This document shows positions 52,725-64,000 of a stretch of 64,000 bases of DNA, piece by piece; within the stretch, counting starts at the first letter, position 1; every line of letters begins with the position of its first letter. The stretch comes from Aeromicrobium erythreum (GTDB taxonomy: Bacteria; Actinomycetota; Actinomycetes; Propionibacteriales; Nocardioidaceae), in the NCBI RefSeq assembly GCF_001509405.1, contig NZ_CP011502.1, positions 1,426,001 through 1,490,000 of the forward strand, in the 5' to 3' direction. A model generated the notes under the pieces. The model did no database searches, was not told the origin of the DNA, and saw nothing but the letters and a program-made list of their open reading frames with translations. Both the position numbers and the translations under genes were made by a program.

Positions 52725-53692
52725 GGGCGACCGGCATCGGCTCCTTGCCCGGCGAGGACTACGCCGAGAGCGCCGCGATGGTGCTCGGCACGCTCGACGA
52801 CCTCGTCTTCGTGCCCGAGCTCCCGGCGCGTGGCGTCGCCGCCCAGATGGTCGGCAGGTCGCTCGCCGTGCTCGACGGCCTGGGCGCCGACCTCCAGCCC
52901 GCCGGGTGGCGTCTGCTCGACGCCTCGGGGGTCGACCACCGTCGGGCCCGCTCCCTGCTCGCGCAGGACCTCGACGTCCTCGAGGAGGTCGCCCAGGACC
53001 GGGAGGGCACCGTCAAGCAGCAGGTGGCCGGACCGTGGACGTTGGCGGCGACCGTCGAGCTCCAGCGGGGCGAGAAGGTCCTGTCCGACCACGGGGCACG
53101 GCGCGACCTCGCGCACGCGCTCGCGTCGGGGGTGGGCGACCACGTGGCGTCGCTGCGTCGGCGCTTCCCGCGCTCGCCGCTCGTGGTGCAGGTCGACGAG
53201 CCGGCCCTGCCCGCGGTGCTGGCCGCGCAGGTGCCGACGTCGTCCGGCTTCGGCCGCTACCGCACCGTCGACCTGCCCGAGGCCGACGCGCTACTGCGGC
53301 TCGTCGTCGACGCCGTCCGCGACGCCGGGGCGACGCCGGTGGCGCACTGCTGCGCGCCCGCGGTCCCCGTCTCCCTGCTGCGCGGAGCCGGCTTCGACGC
53401 CGTCGCGTTCGACCTCGGCCTGGTCGAGGCGGCCACCAGCGGTGCAGCGGACGCCTGGGCCGAGGCCTTCGAGGCGGGGCTGGACCTCTGGGTCGGGGCG
53501 CTGCCGTCGACCGACGTCGCGTTCGACCCAGCCGCCGCCCGGCGTCGGATCGAGGACTGGACCGGACGGCTCGGGTTCGGCGAGGACGCCTGGCACGACC
53601 GCGTCGTGGTCACGCCGGCCTGCGGCCTCGCCGGCGCGTCGCCCGCCTTCGCGCGCCGCGTGCTCGCGGAGGCCGTGGGACTGGCACGTTGA
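52721..53692 (+). CDS. MetE-like (UroD/MetE fold) protein
   Basis: Protein of 323 aa starting at a GTG that overlaps the mnmA stop. It has the (beta/alpha)8 methionine-synthase C-terminal fold: ATGIGSLPG at the start, VDEPALP in the middle and HCCAP and DLGLVEAA later. It lacks the N-terminal half of MetE (usually about 750 aa) and the full Zn ligand set cannot be confirmed. It probably binds a methyl-transfer substrate or a tRNA/thiol ligand; the role is unproven. Confidence 0.75.
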   Translation: MRATGIGSLPGEDYAESAAMVLGTLDDLVFVPELPARGVAAQMVGRSLAVLDGLGADLQPAGWRLLDASGVDHRRARSLLAQDLDVLEEVAQDREGTVKQQVAGPWTLAATVELQRGEKVLSDHGARRDLAHALASGVGDHVASLRRRFPRSPLVVQVDEPALPAVLAAQVPTSSGFGRYRTVDLPEADALLRLVVDAVRDAGATPVAHCCAPAVPVSLLRGAGFDAVAFDLGLVEAATSGAADAWAEAFEAGLDLWVGALPSTDVAFDPAAARRRIEDWTGRLGFGEDAWHDRVVVTPACGLAGASPAFARRVLAEAVGLAR

Positions 53693-56401
<2,709 letters not shown>

Positions 56402-56467
56402 GTCCGGCCGGTTCGCGGCAGGGTCGTCGTGGGCTGGCTGGTGCGCTGCCTGCGGGGGTCCCGGCCT

Positions 56468-56531
56468 GCTGGTGCGTTACCGCAGGGGGTCGTGACCTTG
56501 CTGGTGCGTTACCGCAGGGGGTCGTGACCTT
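56468..56531 (+). repeat. Two perfect tandem 32-bp repeats
   Basis: Units 56468-56499 and 56500-56531 are identical; a partial third unit begins at 56532. Copies of the core occur in inverse orientation near 57050-57135. Confidence 0.9.
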
Positions 56532-56701
56532 GCTGGTGCGCTGCCTCGGCTGGCGCTGGGGGTGGCCTCCGAAAGGGCCTCGACCGGCAGTGGGCCTGGG
56601 GCCGGCTCCGGGTCTCGGGGCTTGGCCTGAGCTCGCCTTTGGACGCACGATTCTTCGTTTCTGCGTTCTCGGGCCACGACTCTGCGTTCGCGCGTCCCAA
56701 C

Positions 56702-56747
56702 GGTGGGTCTGCCACCTTCTGAGCGCTCTACAGGTGGCAGATCCACC
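56702..56747. repeat. 46-bp nested palindrome
   Basis: Arms 56702-56717 and 56732-56747 pair at 15 of 16 positions, each arm is itself a small GGTGG/CCACC hairpin, and the centre GAGCGCTC is palindromic. A cruciform-type structure is possible. Confidence 0.85.
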
Positions 56748-56777
56748 GCCGGCGGGGTCAGACGGAGCAGAGATCCT

Positions 56778-56807
56778 CCCTTCTCGTGGACCGTGCCACG
56801 AGAAGGG
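56778..56807. repeat. Perfect 12-bp hairpin in the centre of the block
   Basis: Arms 56778-56789 and 56796-56807 are perfectly complementary around a 6-nt loop. Confidence 0.85.
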
Positions 56808-57170
56808 AGAAGCACTGCCCGCCCCACCCCCAAGGGCACCCACGATTCTTCCTTCGTGCGTTCGAGGTCGGACGCTTCTGCGTTGGTGACGGGATCCCGT
56901 AGCAAACGCAGCATCCTTGACCTCCGACGCACGAACGCAGCTTCTTGCGTCCACACCCAGCATCGACCCGCAGCCCGAGACCCCAACCCAGCGCCGTCGC
57001 CAGCCGCCCGGTCGAGGCCCTTTCGGAGACCACACCCAGCGCCAGCCGAGGCAGCGCACCAGCAAGGTCAGACCCCCTGCGGCGGCGCAGCCGCAAGCAC
57101 AGACCCACGCGGGCAGCGCACCAGCAAGGTCACGACGACCGCAGGCAGCGCGCCCCAGCCGGAGACGCGC

Positions 57171-58067
57171 TCAGTCCACGTCGGCGGAGTCGGGGTCGAA
57201 GAGGTCGGCGGCGGCGCCGACGACGAGGGGGTCGGGGGTGCGGACGACGTCGTGGTCCTTGCCGGGGTAGTCGAAGCGGTGCAGCACGTGGCGCATGGCC
57301 TCGAGACGGGCGCGCTTCTTGTCGTTGCTCTTCACGACGGTCCAGGGGGAGTGCTTGGTGTCCGTCCGGCGGAACATGGCCTCCTTCGCCTCGGTGTAGG
57401 CGTCCCACTTGTCGAGGGACGCGAGGTCCATGGGGGAGAGCTTCCACTGACGCACCGGGTCGATCTGGCGGATCGTGAATCGCGTGAGCTGCTCGGCCCG
57501 CGACACGGAGAACCAGAACTTCACGACGTGGATGCCGTCGTTGACGAGCATCTTCTCGAACGCGGGGGCCTGCTTGAGGAACTCCGTGTACTGCTCGGGC
57601 GTGCAGAAGCCCATCACCCGCTCGACGCCGGCCCGGTTGTACCAGGAGCGGTCGAAGAACGTGATCTCGCCCGACGTCGGCAGGTGGTAGACGTAGCGCT
57701 GGAAGTACCACTGGCCCTGCTCGCGGTCGGTCGGCTTGACCAGCGCGACGACCCGCGCGCCGCGGGGGTTCAGGTGCTCGGTGAAGCGCTTGATGGTGCC
57801 GCCCTTGCCGGCCGCGTCGCGTCCCTCGAACAGCAGCACGAGGCGCTGCCCCGACTCCTTGACCCAGCTCTGCAGCTTGATGAGCTCGATCTGCAGCAGA
57901 CGCTTCTCCAGCTCGTACGTGTCGCGGTCCAGACGCTCGGCGTACGGGTAGCCCTCGCGCCACGTGTCGACGGCCAGGCCGCTGGCGTCGAGGAGGACGG
58001 GGTCGTCGTCGTCGGAGTCGTCGACGGAGAAGGCGGAGAGCTGCACGGGGCTGAGGGTCTCGAGCAC
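57171..58067 (-). CDS. ppk2: Polyphosphate kinase 2
   Basis: Protein of 298 aa that transfers phosphate between polyphosphate and nucleoside diphosphates. P-loop (GRDAAGKGG, 82-90), lid region and Walker B with Asp139 ([13 protein letters not shown]) are intact. The length and single domain suggest the class I PPK2 that phosphorylates ADP or GDP. It starts at a GTG and is divergent from gatCAB. Confidence 0.93.
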   Translation of the reverse strand: MLETLSPVQLSAFSVDDSDDDDPVLLDASGLAVDTWREGYPYAERLDRDTYELEKRLLQIELIKLQSWVKESGQRLVLLFEGRDAAGKGGTIKRFTEHLNPRGARVVALVKPTDREQGQWYFQRYVYHLPTSGEITFFDRSWYNRAGVERVMGFCTPEQYTEFLKQAPAFEKMLVNDGIHVVKFWFSVSRAEQLTRFTIRQIDPVRQWKLSPMDLASLDKWDAYTEAKEAMFRRTDTKHSPWTVVKSNDKKRARLEAMRHVLHRFDYPGKDHDVVRTPDPLVVGAAADLFDPDSADVD

Positions 58068-58155
58068 GACGCGCAGCGTAGGGGAGGCCGGTGAACGTGA
58101 GGTGACTCCTCACTACGATGGGTCGGTACCCGCACCCCAGCCGCAAGGGAGACGC

Positions 58156-58455
58156 ATGTCGTCGGCCATCTCGCGTGAGGACGTCGCCCACCTGGCGAAC
58201 CTCGCGCGCATCTCGCTCAGCGAGGACGAGCTCGATCGGCTGGGCGCCGAGCTGCCCGCCATCCTCGACCACGTCGCCGCGGTCCAGGAGGCCGCGAGCG
58301 CCGACGTGCCCGCCATGAGCCACCCCGTGCCGATCGACAACGTCTTCCGCGACGACGTCGTCCGCCCCGGTCTCACGCCCGACGAGGCCCTCGCGGGCGC
58401 GCCGGCCAGCGAGGAGCAGCGCTTCCTCGTGCCGCAGATCCTGGGGGAGGACTGA
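58156..58455 (+). CDS. gatC: Glutamyl-tRNA(Gln) amidotransferase subunit C
   Basis: Protein of 99 aa that stabilises GatA and GatB. Typical blocks: [17 protein letters not shown] and the ending [16 protein letters not shown]. The ATG follows AAGGGAG, with a TACGAT -10 box about 36 bp upstream. gatA begins 1 bp after the stop. Confidence 0.95.
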   Translation: MSSAISREDVAHLANLARISLSEDELDRLGAELPAILDHVAAVQEAASADVPAMSHPVPIDNVFRDDVVRPGLTPDEALAGAPASEEQRFLVPQILGED

Positions 58456-58456
58456 C

Positions 58457-59950
58457 ATGAGCGACCCCATCCGCCTGAAGGCCGCCGAGATCGCCGAGGC
58501 GCTCGGCGACGGCAGCCTGACGTCCGTCGACGTCACGCAGGCCCACCTCGACCGGATCGCCGACGTCGACGACCGGCTCGGCGCTTTCCTGCACGTCGAC
58601 CCCGAGGGGGCGCTGGCCACCGCGACCGACGTCGACGCGCGCCGCGCCGCCGGCGAGACGCTCCCGACGCTGGCGGGCGTGCCGGTGGCCGTGAAGGACC
58701 TCATCAACACCGTCGGCCAGCCCACGACGGCCGGCTCGCGGATCCTCGAGGGCTGGGTGCCGCCGTACGACGCCACCGTCGTCTCGCGGCTGCGCGCCGC
58801 CGGGCTGCCGATCCTCGGCAAGACCAACCTCGACGAGTTCGCGATGGGCTCGTCCAACGAGCACTCCGCCTACAAGCCCGCCCGCAACCCGTGGGACACC
58901 GAGCGCATCCCCGGCGGCTCGAGCGGCGGGTCGGCCGCTGCCGTCGCCGGCTACGAGGCACCGCTCGCGCTGGGCACCGACACCGGTGGCTCGATCCGCC
59001 AGCCCGGCGCCATGACCGGCATCGTGGGCGTCAAGCCGACCTACGGCGGAGTCTCGCGGTACGGCGTCATCGCCATGGCGAGCAGCCTCGACCAGGTCGG
59101 TCCGATGGCCCGCTCCGTGCTCGACGCCGCCCTCCTGCACGAGGTGCTCGCCGGCCACGACCCGCGCGACTCCACCAGCCTCGACGCCCCGGTGCCGTCG
59201 GTCGTCGACGCCGCACGCCGCGGCGACGTCACGGGACTGCGGGTCGGCGTGGTCAAGGAGCTGGGCGGGGAGGGCTTCCAGCCCGGCGTCCAGCAGCGCT
59301 TCGACGAGACGGTCGAGCTGCTCGCGCAGGCCGGGGCGGAGGTCGTGGAGGTCTCGTGCCCGAGCTTCGAGCACGGCATCGCCGCCTACTACCTCGTCAT
59401 GCCGAGCGAGGTCTCGAGCAACCTGGCCCGCTTCGACGCCATGCGGTACGGACTGCGGGTCACGCCCGACGGCCAGCTCGCGAGTGCCGAGCAGGTCATG
59501 GCGGCCAGCCGCGACGCCGGCTTCGGCGACGAGGTCAAGCGCCGCATCATCCTCGGCACGTACGCGCTGTCGAGCGGCTACTACGACGCCTACTACGGCT
59601 CGGCGCAGAAGGTGCGCACCCTGGTGGCGCGCGACTTCGCGGCCGCCTTCGAGCAGGTCGACGTGCTCGTCTCGCCCACGGCGCCCACGACGGCCTGGCG
59701 GCTGGGGGAGAAGAGCGACGACCCGCTCGCGATGTACCTCGAGGACGTCGCGACGATCCCGGCCAACCTGGCCGGCGTGCCCGGGCTCAGCCTGCCCGTC
59801 GGGCTCGCCAGCGACACCGGCCTGCCCGTGGGCGTGCAGGTGCTCGCCCCGGCGCAGGCCGACGACCGGTTGTACAACGTCGGAGCCGCCCTGGAGCGGC
59901 TCGTCGACGCACCCGTCCTGTCCGACATCGACGCGGGAGCCGCCCGATGA
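58457..59950 (+). CDS. gatA: Glutamyl-tRNA(Gln) amidotransferase subunit A
   Basis: Amidase-signature enzyme of 497 aa that frees ammonia from glutamine for tRNA transamidation. The Ser-cisSer-Lys triad is visible at Lys80 (VAVKDLI), Ser155 (GGSSGGS) and Ser179 ([10 protein letters not shown]). It overlaps gatB by ATGA. Its presence implies that Gln-tRNA is made indirectly in this organism. Confidence 0.96.
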   Translation: MSDPIRLKAAEIAEALGDGSLTSVDVTQAHLDRIADVDDRLGAFLHVDPEGALATATDVDARRAAGETLPTLAGVPVAVKDLINTVGQPTTAGSRILEGWVPPYDATVVSRLRAAGLPILGKTNLDEFAMGSSNEHSAYKPARNPWDTERIPGGSSGGSAAAVAGYEAPLALGTDTGGSIRQPGAMTGIVGVKPTYGGVSRYGVIAMASSLDQVGPMARSVLDAALLHEVLAGHDPRDSTSLDAPVPSVVDAARRGDVTGLRVGVVKELGGEGFQPGVQQRFDETVELLAQAGAEVVEVSCPSFEHGIAAYYLVMPSEVSSNLARFDAMRYGLRVTPDGQLASAEQVMAASRDAGFGDEVKRRIILGTYALSSGYYDAYYGSAQKVRTLVARDFAAAFEQVDVLVSPTAPTTAWRLGEKSDDPLAMYLEDVATIPANLAGVPGLSLPVGLASDTGLPVGVQVLAPAQADDRLYNVGAALERLVDAPVLSDIDAGAAR

Positions 59951-61452
59951 GCACGCAGACCACCCCCGCGCTCGTCCCCTTCGAGCGGGCGATCGAGCGC
60001 TACGACCCCGTGCTCGGGCTCGAGGTACACGTCGAGCTGAGCACGAACACGAAGATGTTCTGCGGCTGCGCCACGACGTTCGGCGCCGAGCCGAACACGC
60101 AGGTGTGCCCGGTGTGCCTCGGCCTGCCGGGGGCGCTGCCCGTCGTCAACGCGAAGGCCGTCGAGTCGGCCATCCGCATCGGGCTCGCGCTCAACTGCGA
60201 GATCGCCGAGTGGTGCCGGTTCGCGCGGAAGAACTACTTCTACCCCGACATGCCGAAGAACTTCCAGACGTCGCAGTACGACGAGCCGATCGCGTTCGAC
60301 GGCTACGTCGACCTCGACGTCGACGGTGAGACCTTCCGCATCGAGGTCGAGCGCGCCCACATGGAGGAGGACACCGGCAAGTCGCTGCACGTCGGCGGTG
60401 CGACGGGCCGCATCCACGGCGCCGACCACTCGCTGCTCGACTACAACCGCGCCGGGATCCCGCTCATCGAGATCGTCACGCGCACGATCGAGGTGCCCGC
60501 CGAGAAGGCGCCTGCCGTCGCCCGCGCCTACGTCCAGCACCTGCGCGACCTCATGGTGGCGCTCGACGTCTCCGATGCCCGGATGGACCAGGGCTCGCTG
60601 CGCGCCGACGTCAACCTCTCGCTCAAGCCGAAGGGCTCCGCGACGCTGGGCACCCGCAGCGAGACGAAGAACGTCAACTCCTTCCGCTCGGTGGAGCGCG
60701 CGGTGCGCTTCGAGGTCTCACGGCACGCGGGCGTCCTCGACGCCGGCCAGAGCATCCTGCAGGAGACCCGGCACTTCCACGAGGCCGACGGCTCGACCTC
60801 GCCGGGACGCCCGAAGTCCGACGCCGACGACTACCGCTACTTCCCCGAGCCCGACCTCGCACCGGTCTCGCCGTCACGCGACTGGGTCGAGCAGCTGCGC
60901 GGCACCCTGCCGGAGCCGCCGGCAGAGCGTCGCAAGCGGCTGCAGGCCGAGTGGGGCTTCTCCGACCTCGACATGCGCGACACCGTGGGGGCGGGGGCGC
61001 TGGAGCTGGTCGTCGCGACAGTGGCGGCCGGCGCCACGCCGGCCGCGGCGAAGAAGTGGTGGCTGGGCGAGCTGGCCCGACGTGCCAACGAGGCGGGCGT
61101 CGGTCTGGACGAGCTGGGTGTCACGCCCGAGCAGGTCGCCGGCGTCCAGGCGCTCATCGACGAGGGTCGGGTCAACGACAAGCTGGCGCGCCAGGTGCTC
61201 GAGGGCGTCCTGGCGGGCGAGGGCTCGCCCGAGGAGGTCGTGTCCGCCCGGGGGCTCGAGGTCGTCTCCGACGACGGTGCGCTCGGAGCGGCCGTCGACG
61301 CCGCGATCGCCGCGAACCCCGACGTCGCGCAGAAGATCCGCGACGGCAAGGTCCAGGCGGCCGGCGCGCTCATCGGTGCCGTCATGAAGGAGATGCGCGG
61401 CCAGGCCGACGCCGGGCGAGTGCGCGAGCTGATCCTCGAGAAGCTCGCCTGA
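59947..61452 (+). CDS. gatB: Glutamyl-tRNA(Gln) amidotransferase subunit B
   Basis: Protein of 501 aa that binds and phosphorylates Glu-tRNA(Gln). Zn-site cysteines are in MFCGCATTF and [10 protein letters not shown], followed by [13 protein letters not shown] and HMEEDTGKS. The C-terminal YqeY-like tail domain is complete ([20 protein letters not shown]). It is the last gene of gatCAB. Confidence 0.96.
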   Translation: MSTQTTPALVPFERAIERYDPVLGLEVHVELSTNTKMFCGCATTFGAEPNTQVCPVCLGLPGALPVVNAKAVESAIRIGLALNCEIAEWCRFARKNYFYPDMPKNFQTSQYDEPIAFDGYVDLDVDGETFRIEVERAHMEEDTGKSLHVGGATGRIHGADHSLLDYNRAGIPLIEIVTRTIEVPAEKAPAVARAYVQHLRDLMVALDVSDARMDQGSLRADVNLSLKPKGSATLGTRSETKNVNSFRSVERAVRFEVSRHAGVLDAGQSILQETRHFHEADGSTSPGRPKSDADDYRYFPEPDLAPVSPSRDWVEQLRGTLPEPPAERRKRLQAEWGFSDLDMRDTVGAGALELVVATVAAGATPAAAKKWWLGELARRANEAGVGLDELGVTPEQVAGVQALIDEGRVNDKLARQVLEGVLAGEGSPEEVVSARGLEVVSDDGALGAAVDAAIAANPDVAQKIRDGKVQAAGALIGAVMKEMRGQADAGRVRELILEKLA

Positions 61453-61459
61453 GCACCCC

Positions 61460-62152
61460 GTGACGACGCACGAGGGTGAGGACGTCGGCCGACGACCGAG
61501 GTCGTGGTCGCGGGTGCTGGTGATCTCGGTCCTCGCCCTCGGCGTCGTTGGCATCGCGCTGGTCGTGGTCGCGAACCTCCTGGTCGTGGGTCGCACGTCC
61601 GAGCGGATCACCCGTCAGCCGGACGACCTCGACCCGGCTCAGGTCGCGATCGTCCCGGGCGCCGGCGTGTACCCCGACGGCTCGCTCGGTCGCCCCGTCG
61701 AGCAGCGCGTGCGTGCCGCCCTCGAGCTCTACGACCGGGGGCTGGTCGAGAAGATCCTGGTCTCGGGCGACAACGGCACGCCGAGCTACAACGAGCCCGA
61801 CGCCATGCGCGACGCGGTGCTCGAGGCCGGCGTGCCGGCCGCCGACGTGTTCACCGACTACGCCGGCTTCAGCACGTGGCACACCATGCGACGCGCCCGC
61901 GACGTCTTCGAGGCCGACACCGCGATCGTCGTCACCCAGGGCGTCTACGCCGCCCGCACCGTCGACCTCGGGGTGGCGGCCGGGCTCGACGTGCAGGGCT
62001 ACGTCGTCAGCGAGGGCGGTCGGCGCGCGCGGGAGTGGCTCGCCCGCGTGCGGGGTCTGGGCGAGGCGACGTTCCGCCCTCGCGTCACGCCGGGGCCGGC
62101 GATCCCGATCACCGGCGACGGTCGCACGTCGTGGGCCGACGACCCCGCCTGA
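61460..62152 (+). CDS. SanA/YdcF-like DUF218 membrane protein
   Basis: Protein of 230 aa with a GTG start, 7 bp after gatB. One N-terminal membrane helix (about 18-43) is followed by a DUF218 Rossmann-like domain with AIVPGAGVYPDG, ILVSGDNG, FSTWHTMRRARDVF and AIVVTQGVYAART. SanA/YdcF relatives affect envelope barrier function (vancomycin exclusion); the reaction is unknown. It ends at a convergent gene. Confidence 0.85.
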   Translation: MTTHEGEDVGRRPRSWSRVLVISVLALGVVGIALVVVANLLVVGRTSERITRQPDDLDPAQVAIVPGAGVYPDGSLGRPVEQRVRAALELYDRGLVEKILVSGDNGTPSYNEPDAMRDAVLEAGVPAADVFTDYAGFSTWHTMRRARDVFEADTAIVVTQGVYAARTVDLGVAAGLDVQGYVVSEGGRRAREWLARVRGLGEATFRPRVTPGPAIPITGDGRTSWADDPA

Positions 62153-62164
62153 CGACGGACGGTC

Positions 62165-63061
62165 TCACGTCCCGCGCAGCGCCTCGATCCGCTCGAGGAG
62201 GAGCTGCAGCTCCTCGAGCACGACGTCGGGGTGCTCGACGGGGATGAAGTGGGTCGCGTCGAGCTCGCGGAAGCGGGACCTGCGGACGTTCTGCGAGGCG
62301 GTGTACATGTCGCGGGCCCCGGTGAGCACGTCCCAGCGTCCCGCCACGAACGTGGTCGGCACGTCGATGGCGGAGAGGCGCACCCGTGCGTGCTTGGACA
62401 CGCCGAGGGCGAGCCGGGCGTACCAGGCGGGGTGCGTGGTGAAGAACTCCTTCACCATGGCCTGCAGGTCGGCGGTGTCGGCGGCGGGGTCGATGAGCCG
62501 TGCTCGGCGCAGCAGGTCCGTCGTCGAACGGGTCCAGGGCAGCCTGCGGGTCACCGGTGCAAGACCGTGACCCGTCACCGTGGTCACCCGGGCGAGGCCG
62601 ACCATCAGCTGTCGGGCGAGGAACGGCGGGACGTGCAGGGGAGCGAGCATCGTCCCGAAGGTGTTGCCCGGGACGCCGGCGACGGCCAGGATGCCCTCGA
62701 CCCGCTCCGGGTGACGCCCGGCGAGCTCGAAGGCCACCGTCACGCCGGTCGACCAGCTCAGGACGGGCGCCGACTCCAGGCCCGCGTCGTCCATCACGGC
62801 CAGCGCGTCCTCGACGAAGGAGTCGAGGTCGACACGACCGTCCGCCGGACGTGCCGAGCCGCCGACGCCGCGGTGGTTCCAGGAGACGACCCGCACGCCG
62901 CAGTCGGGGTTGAGCAGGGTCGGCCAGGCGTAGGGGTTGGTGCCGAGGCCGTTGCACAGCAGCACGGTCGGTCCGTCGGCGTCGTTGGTCCAGGCGCGCA
63001 GCCGCGTGCCGTCGGCGCTGATGACGTCGTGGAAGCGCACGAGGCCCGGGGTCTGGCTCAC
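62165..63061 (-). CDS. Alpha/beta hydrolase
   Basis: Protein of 298 aa with a GTG start. The oxyanion strand is LLCNGLGTNPYAW, the nucleophile elbow is LSWSTGVTV (Ser in S-x-S-T-G instead of G-x-S-x-G), the acid is in AGRWDVLTG and the His in DATHFIPVEHP. A cap of helices lies in the middle. An esterase or lipase-like lactone/ester hydrolase is expected; the substrate is unknown. Confidence 0.85.
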   Translation of the reverse strand: MSQTPGLVRFHDVISADGTRLRAWTNDADGPTVLLCNGLGTNPYAWPTLLNPDCGVRVVSWNHRGVGGSARPADGRVDLDSFVEDALAVMDDAGLESAPVLSWSTGVTVAFELAGRHPERVEGILAVAGVPGNTFGTMLAPLHVPPFLARQLMVGLARVTTVTGHGLAPVTRRLPWTRSTTDLLRRARLIDPAADTADLQAMVKEFFTTHPAWYARLALGVSKHARVRLSAIDVPTTFVAGRWDVLTGARDMYTASQNVRRSRFRELDATHFIPVEHPDVVLEELQLLLERIEALRGT

Positions 63062-63128
63062 GGGCGACGATCCTGCCCGCTCGCGGGGCCGTCCGCAACG
63101 CGTTCGGCGGAACTCGACCGCGTGGTCC

Positions 63129-63980
63129 TCATCCCGACAGCCGTGCCACGAGGGCGTCGGCGAAGGTCGCGGCGCCCGTCGCGGTGTGCGGCAGGAAGAA
63201 CGACGGCTCGGTCAGCTCGAGCTCCATGAGGCGCGGACGTCCGTCGGGTCCGGTCACGACGTCGACCCGGGCGTACAGGAGCTCGTGGCCGGTGAGCTCC
63301 CGCGCCACGTGCACCGCGTGCTGGGCGAAGGCCACCTGGTCGGCCGACGGCTCACGCGGCCCGATGTCCTCCTTCAGCTCCGGGAGGCTGCGGGGGTCGT
63401 CGCCGCGGGTGAGGAGGGCACCCTTGCGGAAGGCGTGCGACACGGTGCCTCCGAAGAGGAGGATGCCGGTCTCGCCCTCGGTGTCGACGGCGTCGACGTA
63501 GGGCTGCGTCATGGTGGCGCGACCGGAGTCGAGCAGGCGACGGCTGTGGGCGACGGCCTGCTCCGGGTCGCTCCAGCGGGCGGTGTCGGCCGCGCCGGCG
63601 GAGACGGTCGGCTTCACCACCCACTCCTCGGCCGCCGGCAGGTCGTCGACGGACCGCACGGACCACGCCGTGGGCACGACGGCCACGCCTGCCTCGTCGA
63701 GGGCGCGCAGGTAGGTCTTGTCGGTGTTCCACCGCAGCACGGCGGCGGGGTTGGCGAGCCGCGGCACCGCGTCGGCCCATGCGAGGAACTCGGCGCGCCG
63801 TGGCACGTAGTCCCAGCAGGAGCGCACGACGACGAGGTCGTAGGCGCCCCAGTCGACGTCCGGGTCGTCCCAGACGGCGGTCTGCGCGTCGAGGCCGCGG
63901 GCGGTCATGGCCGCGGTGAGCAGCGGGAGGTCGGGGTCGTGGTGCGCGAAGGTCTTCCCGACGGCCCAGGCGATGTGCAT
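63129..63980 (-). CDS. ATP-grasp ligase family protein
   Basis: Protein of 283 aa with the RimK/glutathione-synthetase-like ATP-grasp pattern: N-terminal domain (VVVRSCWDYVPRRAEFLAW), ATP-binding EWVVKPTVSAGA, and a Mg2+ site (DVVTGPDGRPRLMELELTEPSFFL). The C-terminal half resembles cycloserine-biosynthesis DcsG-type proteins, which join amines to carboxylates. The substrate is unknown. The ATG lies 20 bp from the window edge; the gene is complete. Confidence 0.8.
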   Translation of the reverse strand: MHIAWAVGKTFAHHDPDLPLLTAAMTARGLDAQTAVWDDPDVDWGAYDLVVVRSCWDYVPRRAEFLAWADAVPRLANPAAVLRWNTDKTYLRALDEAGVAVVPTAWSVRSVDDLPAAEEWVVKPTVSAGAADTARWSDPEQAVAHSRRLLDSGRATMTQPYVDAVDTEGETGILLFGGTVSHAFRKGALLTRGDDPRSLPELKEDIGPREPSADQVAFAQHAVHVARELTGHELLYARVDVVTGPDGRPRLMELELTEPSFFLPHTATGAATFADALVARLSG

Positions 63981-64000
63981 GAGGCCATGATGTCAGGAAC

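Larger units (their letters stand above)
56525..57070. repeat. 63-bp inverted repeat pair bounding the block
   Basis: Left arm 56525-56587 and right arm 57008-57070 match at 61 of 63 positions as reverse complements, separated by 420 bp. Confidence 0.9.
56402..57170. repeat. Non-coding block of nested inverted and tandem repeats
   Basis: These 769 bp between ligA and ppk2 hold no credible gene; open frames through it are by-products of GC bias. It is built of a 63-bp inverted repeat with 420 bp between arms, tandem 32-bp units, a 46-bp central palindrome and further hairpins. The GACCTTGCTGGTGCG core occurs repeatedly on both sides in opposite orientation. It may be a dispersed intergenic element. 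Confidence 0.8.

Noticed and set aside
56468..56560. CRISPR-like 32-bp repeats
   Set aside because: Repeats are directly adjacent with no unique spacers; they are part of a palindromic intergenic block.
56703..58094. 463-aa open frame on the plus strand across the repeat block and antisense to ppk2
   Set aside because: Half of it is the non-coding palindrome region and half is antisense to a clear ppk2. No start signal.

Overview
The window is a 64 kb stretch of a very GC-rich (about 72%) actinobacterial chromosome. The gene set fits a Nocardioidaceae-type organism (Nocardioides/Aeromicrobium-like): NucS mismatch repair, an imuA'-imuB-dnaE2 mutasome under a mycobacterial-type SOS box, GatCAB, a DivIVA/FilP-like coiled coil and a nadABC operon. 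No rRNA, tRNA, CRISPR array, insertion sequence or phage gene was seen.

About 1-30 kb is dominated by short-chain acyl-CoA metabolism. It holds ethylmalonyl-CoA mutase, a 3-hydroxybutyryl-CoA dehydrogenase, crotonyl-CoA carboxylase/reductase, methylmalonyl-CoA epimerase, acetyl-CoA acetyltransferase, the mutase G-protein chaperone MeaB, a crotonase and the electron-transfer flavoprotein pair. Together these are most of an ethylmalonyl-CoA (acetate-assimilation) route. Four of these transcription units (ecm, ccr, thiolase-meaB, etfBA) carry the same 16-bp imperfect palindrome, GTTAC-N6-GTAAC-like. In each, the distal half-site runs into a TANNNT -10 hexamer, and a fifth, weaker copy lies at the dehydrogenase start. 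This looks like a single regulon. Interspersed are a secreted M15 peptidase, a nucS operon with a decayed second copy of the nucS 3' end, two HTH-only LysR-like proteins, a co-chaperone, envelope proteins, a GNAT-Nudix fusion, a GlgE-like protein lacking its nucleophile, and a giant coiled-coil gene. A 7-A run near the end of that gene may join it by frameshift to a downstream membrane-anchor ORF.

29.8-35.3 kb is a complete dipeptide/oligopeptide ABC transporter operon with a fused double ATPase. 35.3-41.2 kb is the SOS-inducible imuA'-imuB-dnaE2 mutagenesis cassette with a perfect LexA site. Immediately after it lies one low-GC (about 53-55%) foreign-looking gene of unknown function followed by about 370 bp of non-coding DNA. 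43.5-53.9 kb has an Eis-like acetyltransferase, an NrtR-like regulator with nadA-nadB-nadC and a cysteine desulfurase (NAD biosynthesis with its Fe-S supply), then a second cysteine desulfurase, mnmA and a MetE-like protein. 54-57.2 kb holds ligA followed by a 769-bp non-coding block of nested inverted and tandem repeats. 57.2-64 kb holds polyphosphate kinase 2, gatCAB, a SanA/YdcF-like protein, an alpha/beta hydrolase and an ATP-grasp enzyme.

Genes are mostly packed in tight operons with ATGA/GTGA overlaps. Several starts sit 6-7 bp downstream of a TANNNT hexamer, which suggests leaderless mRNAs.
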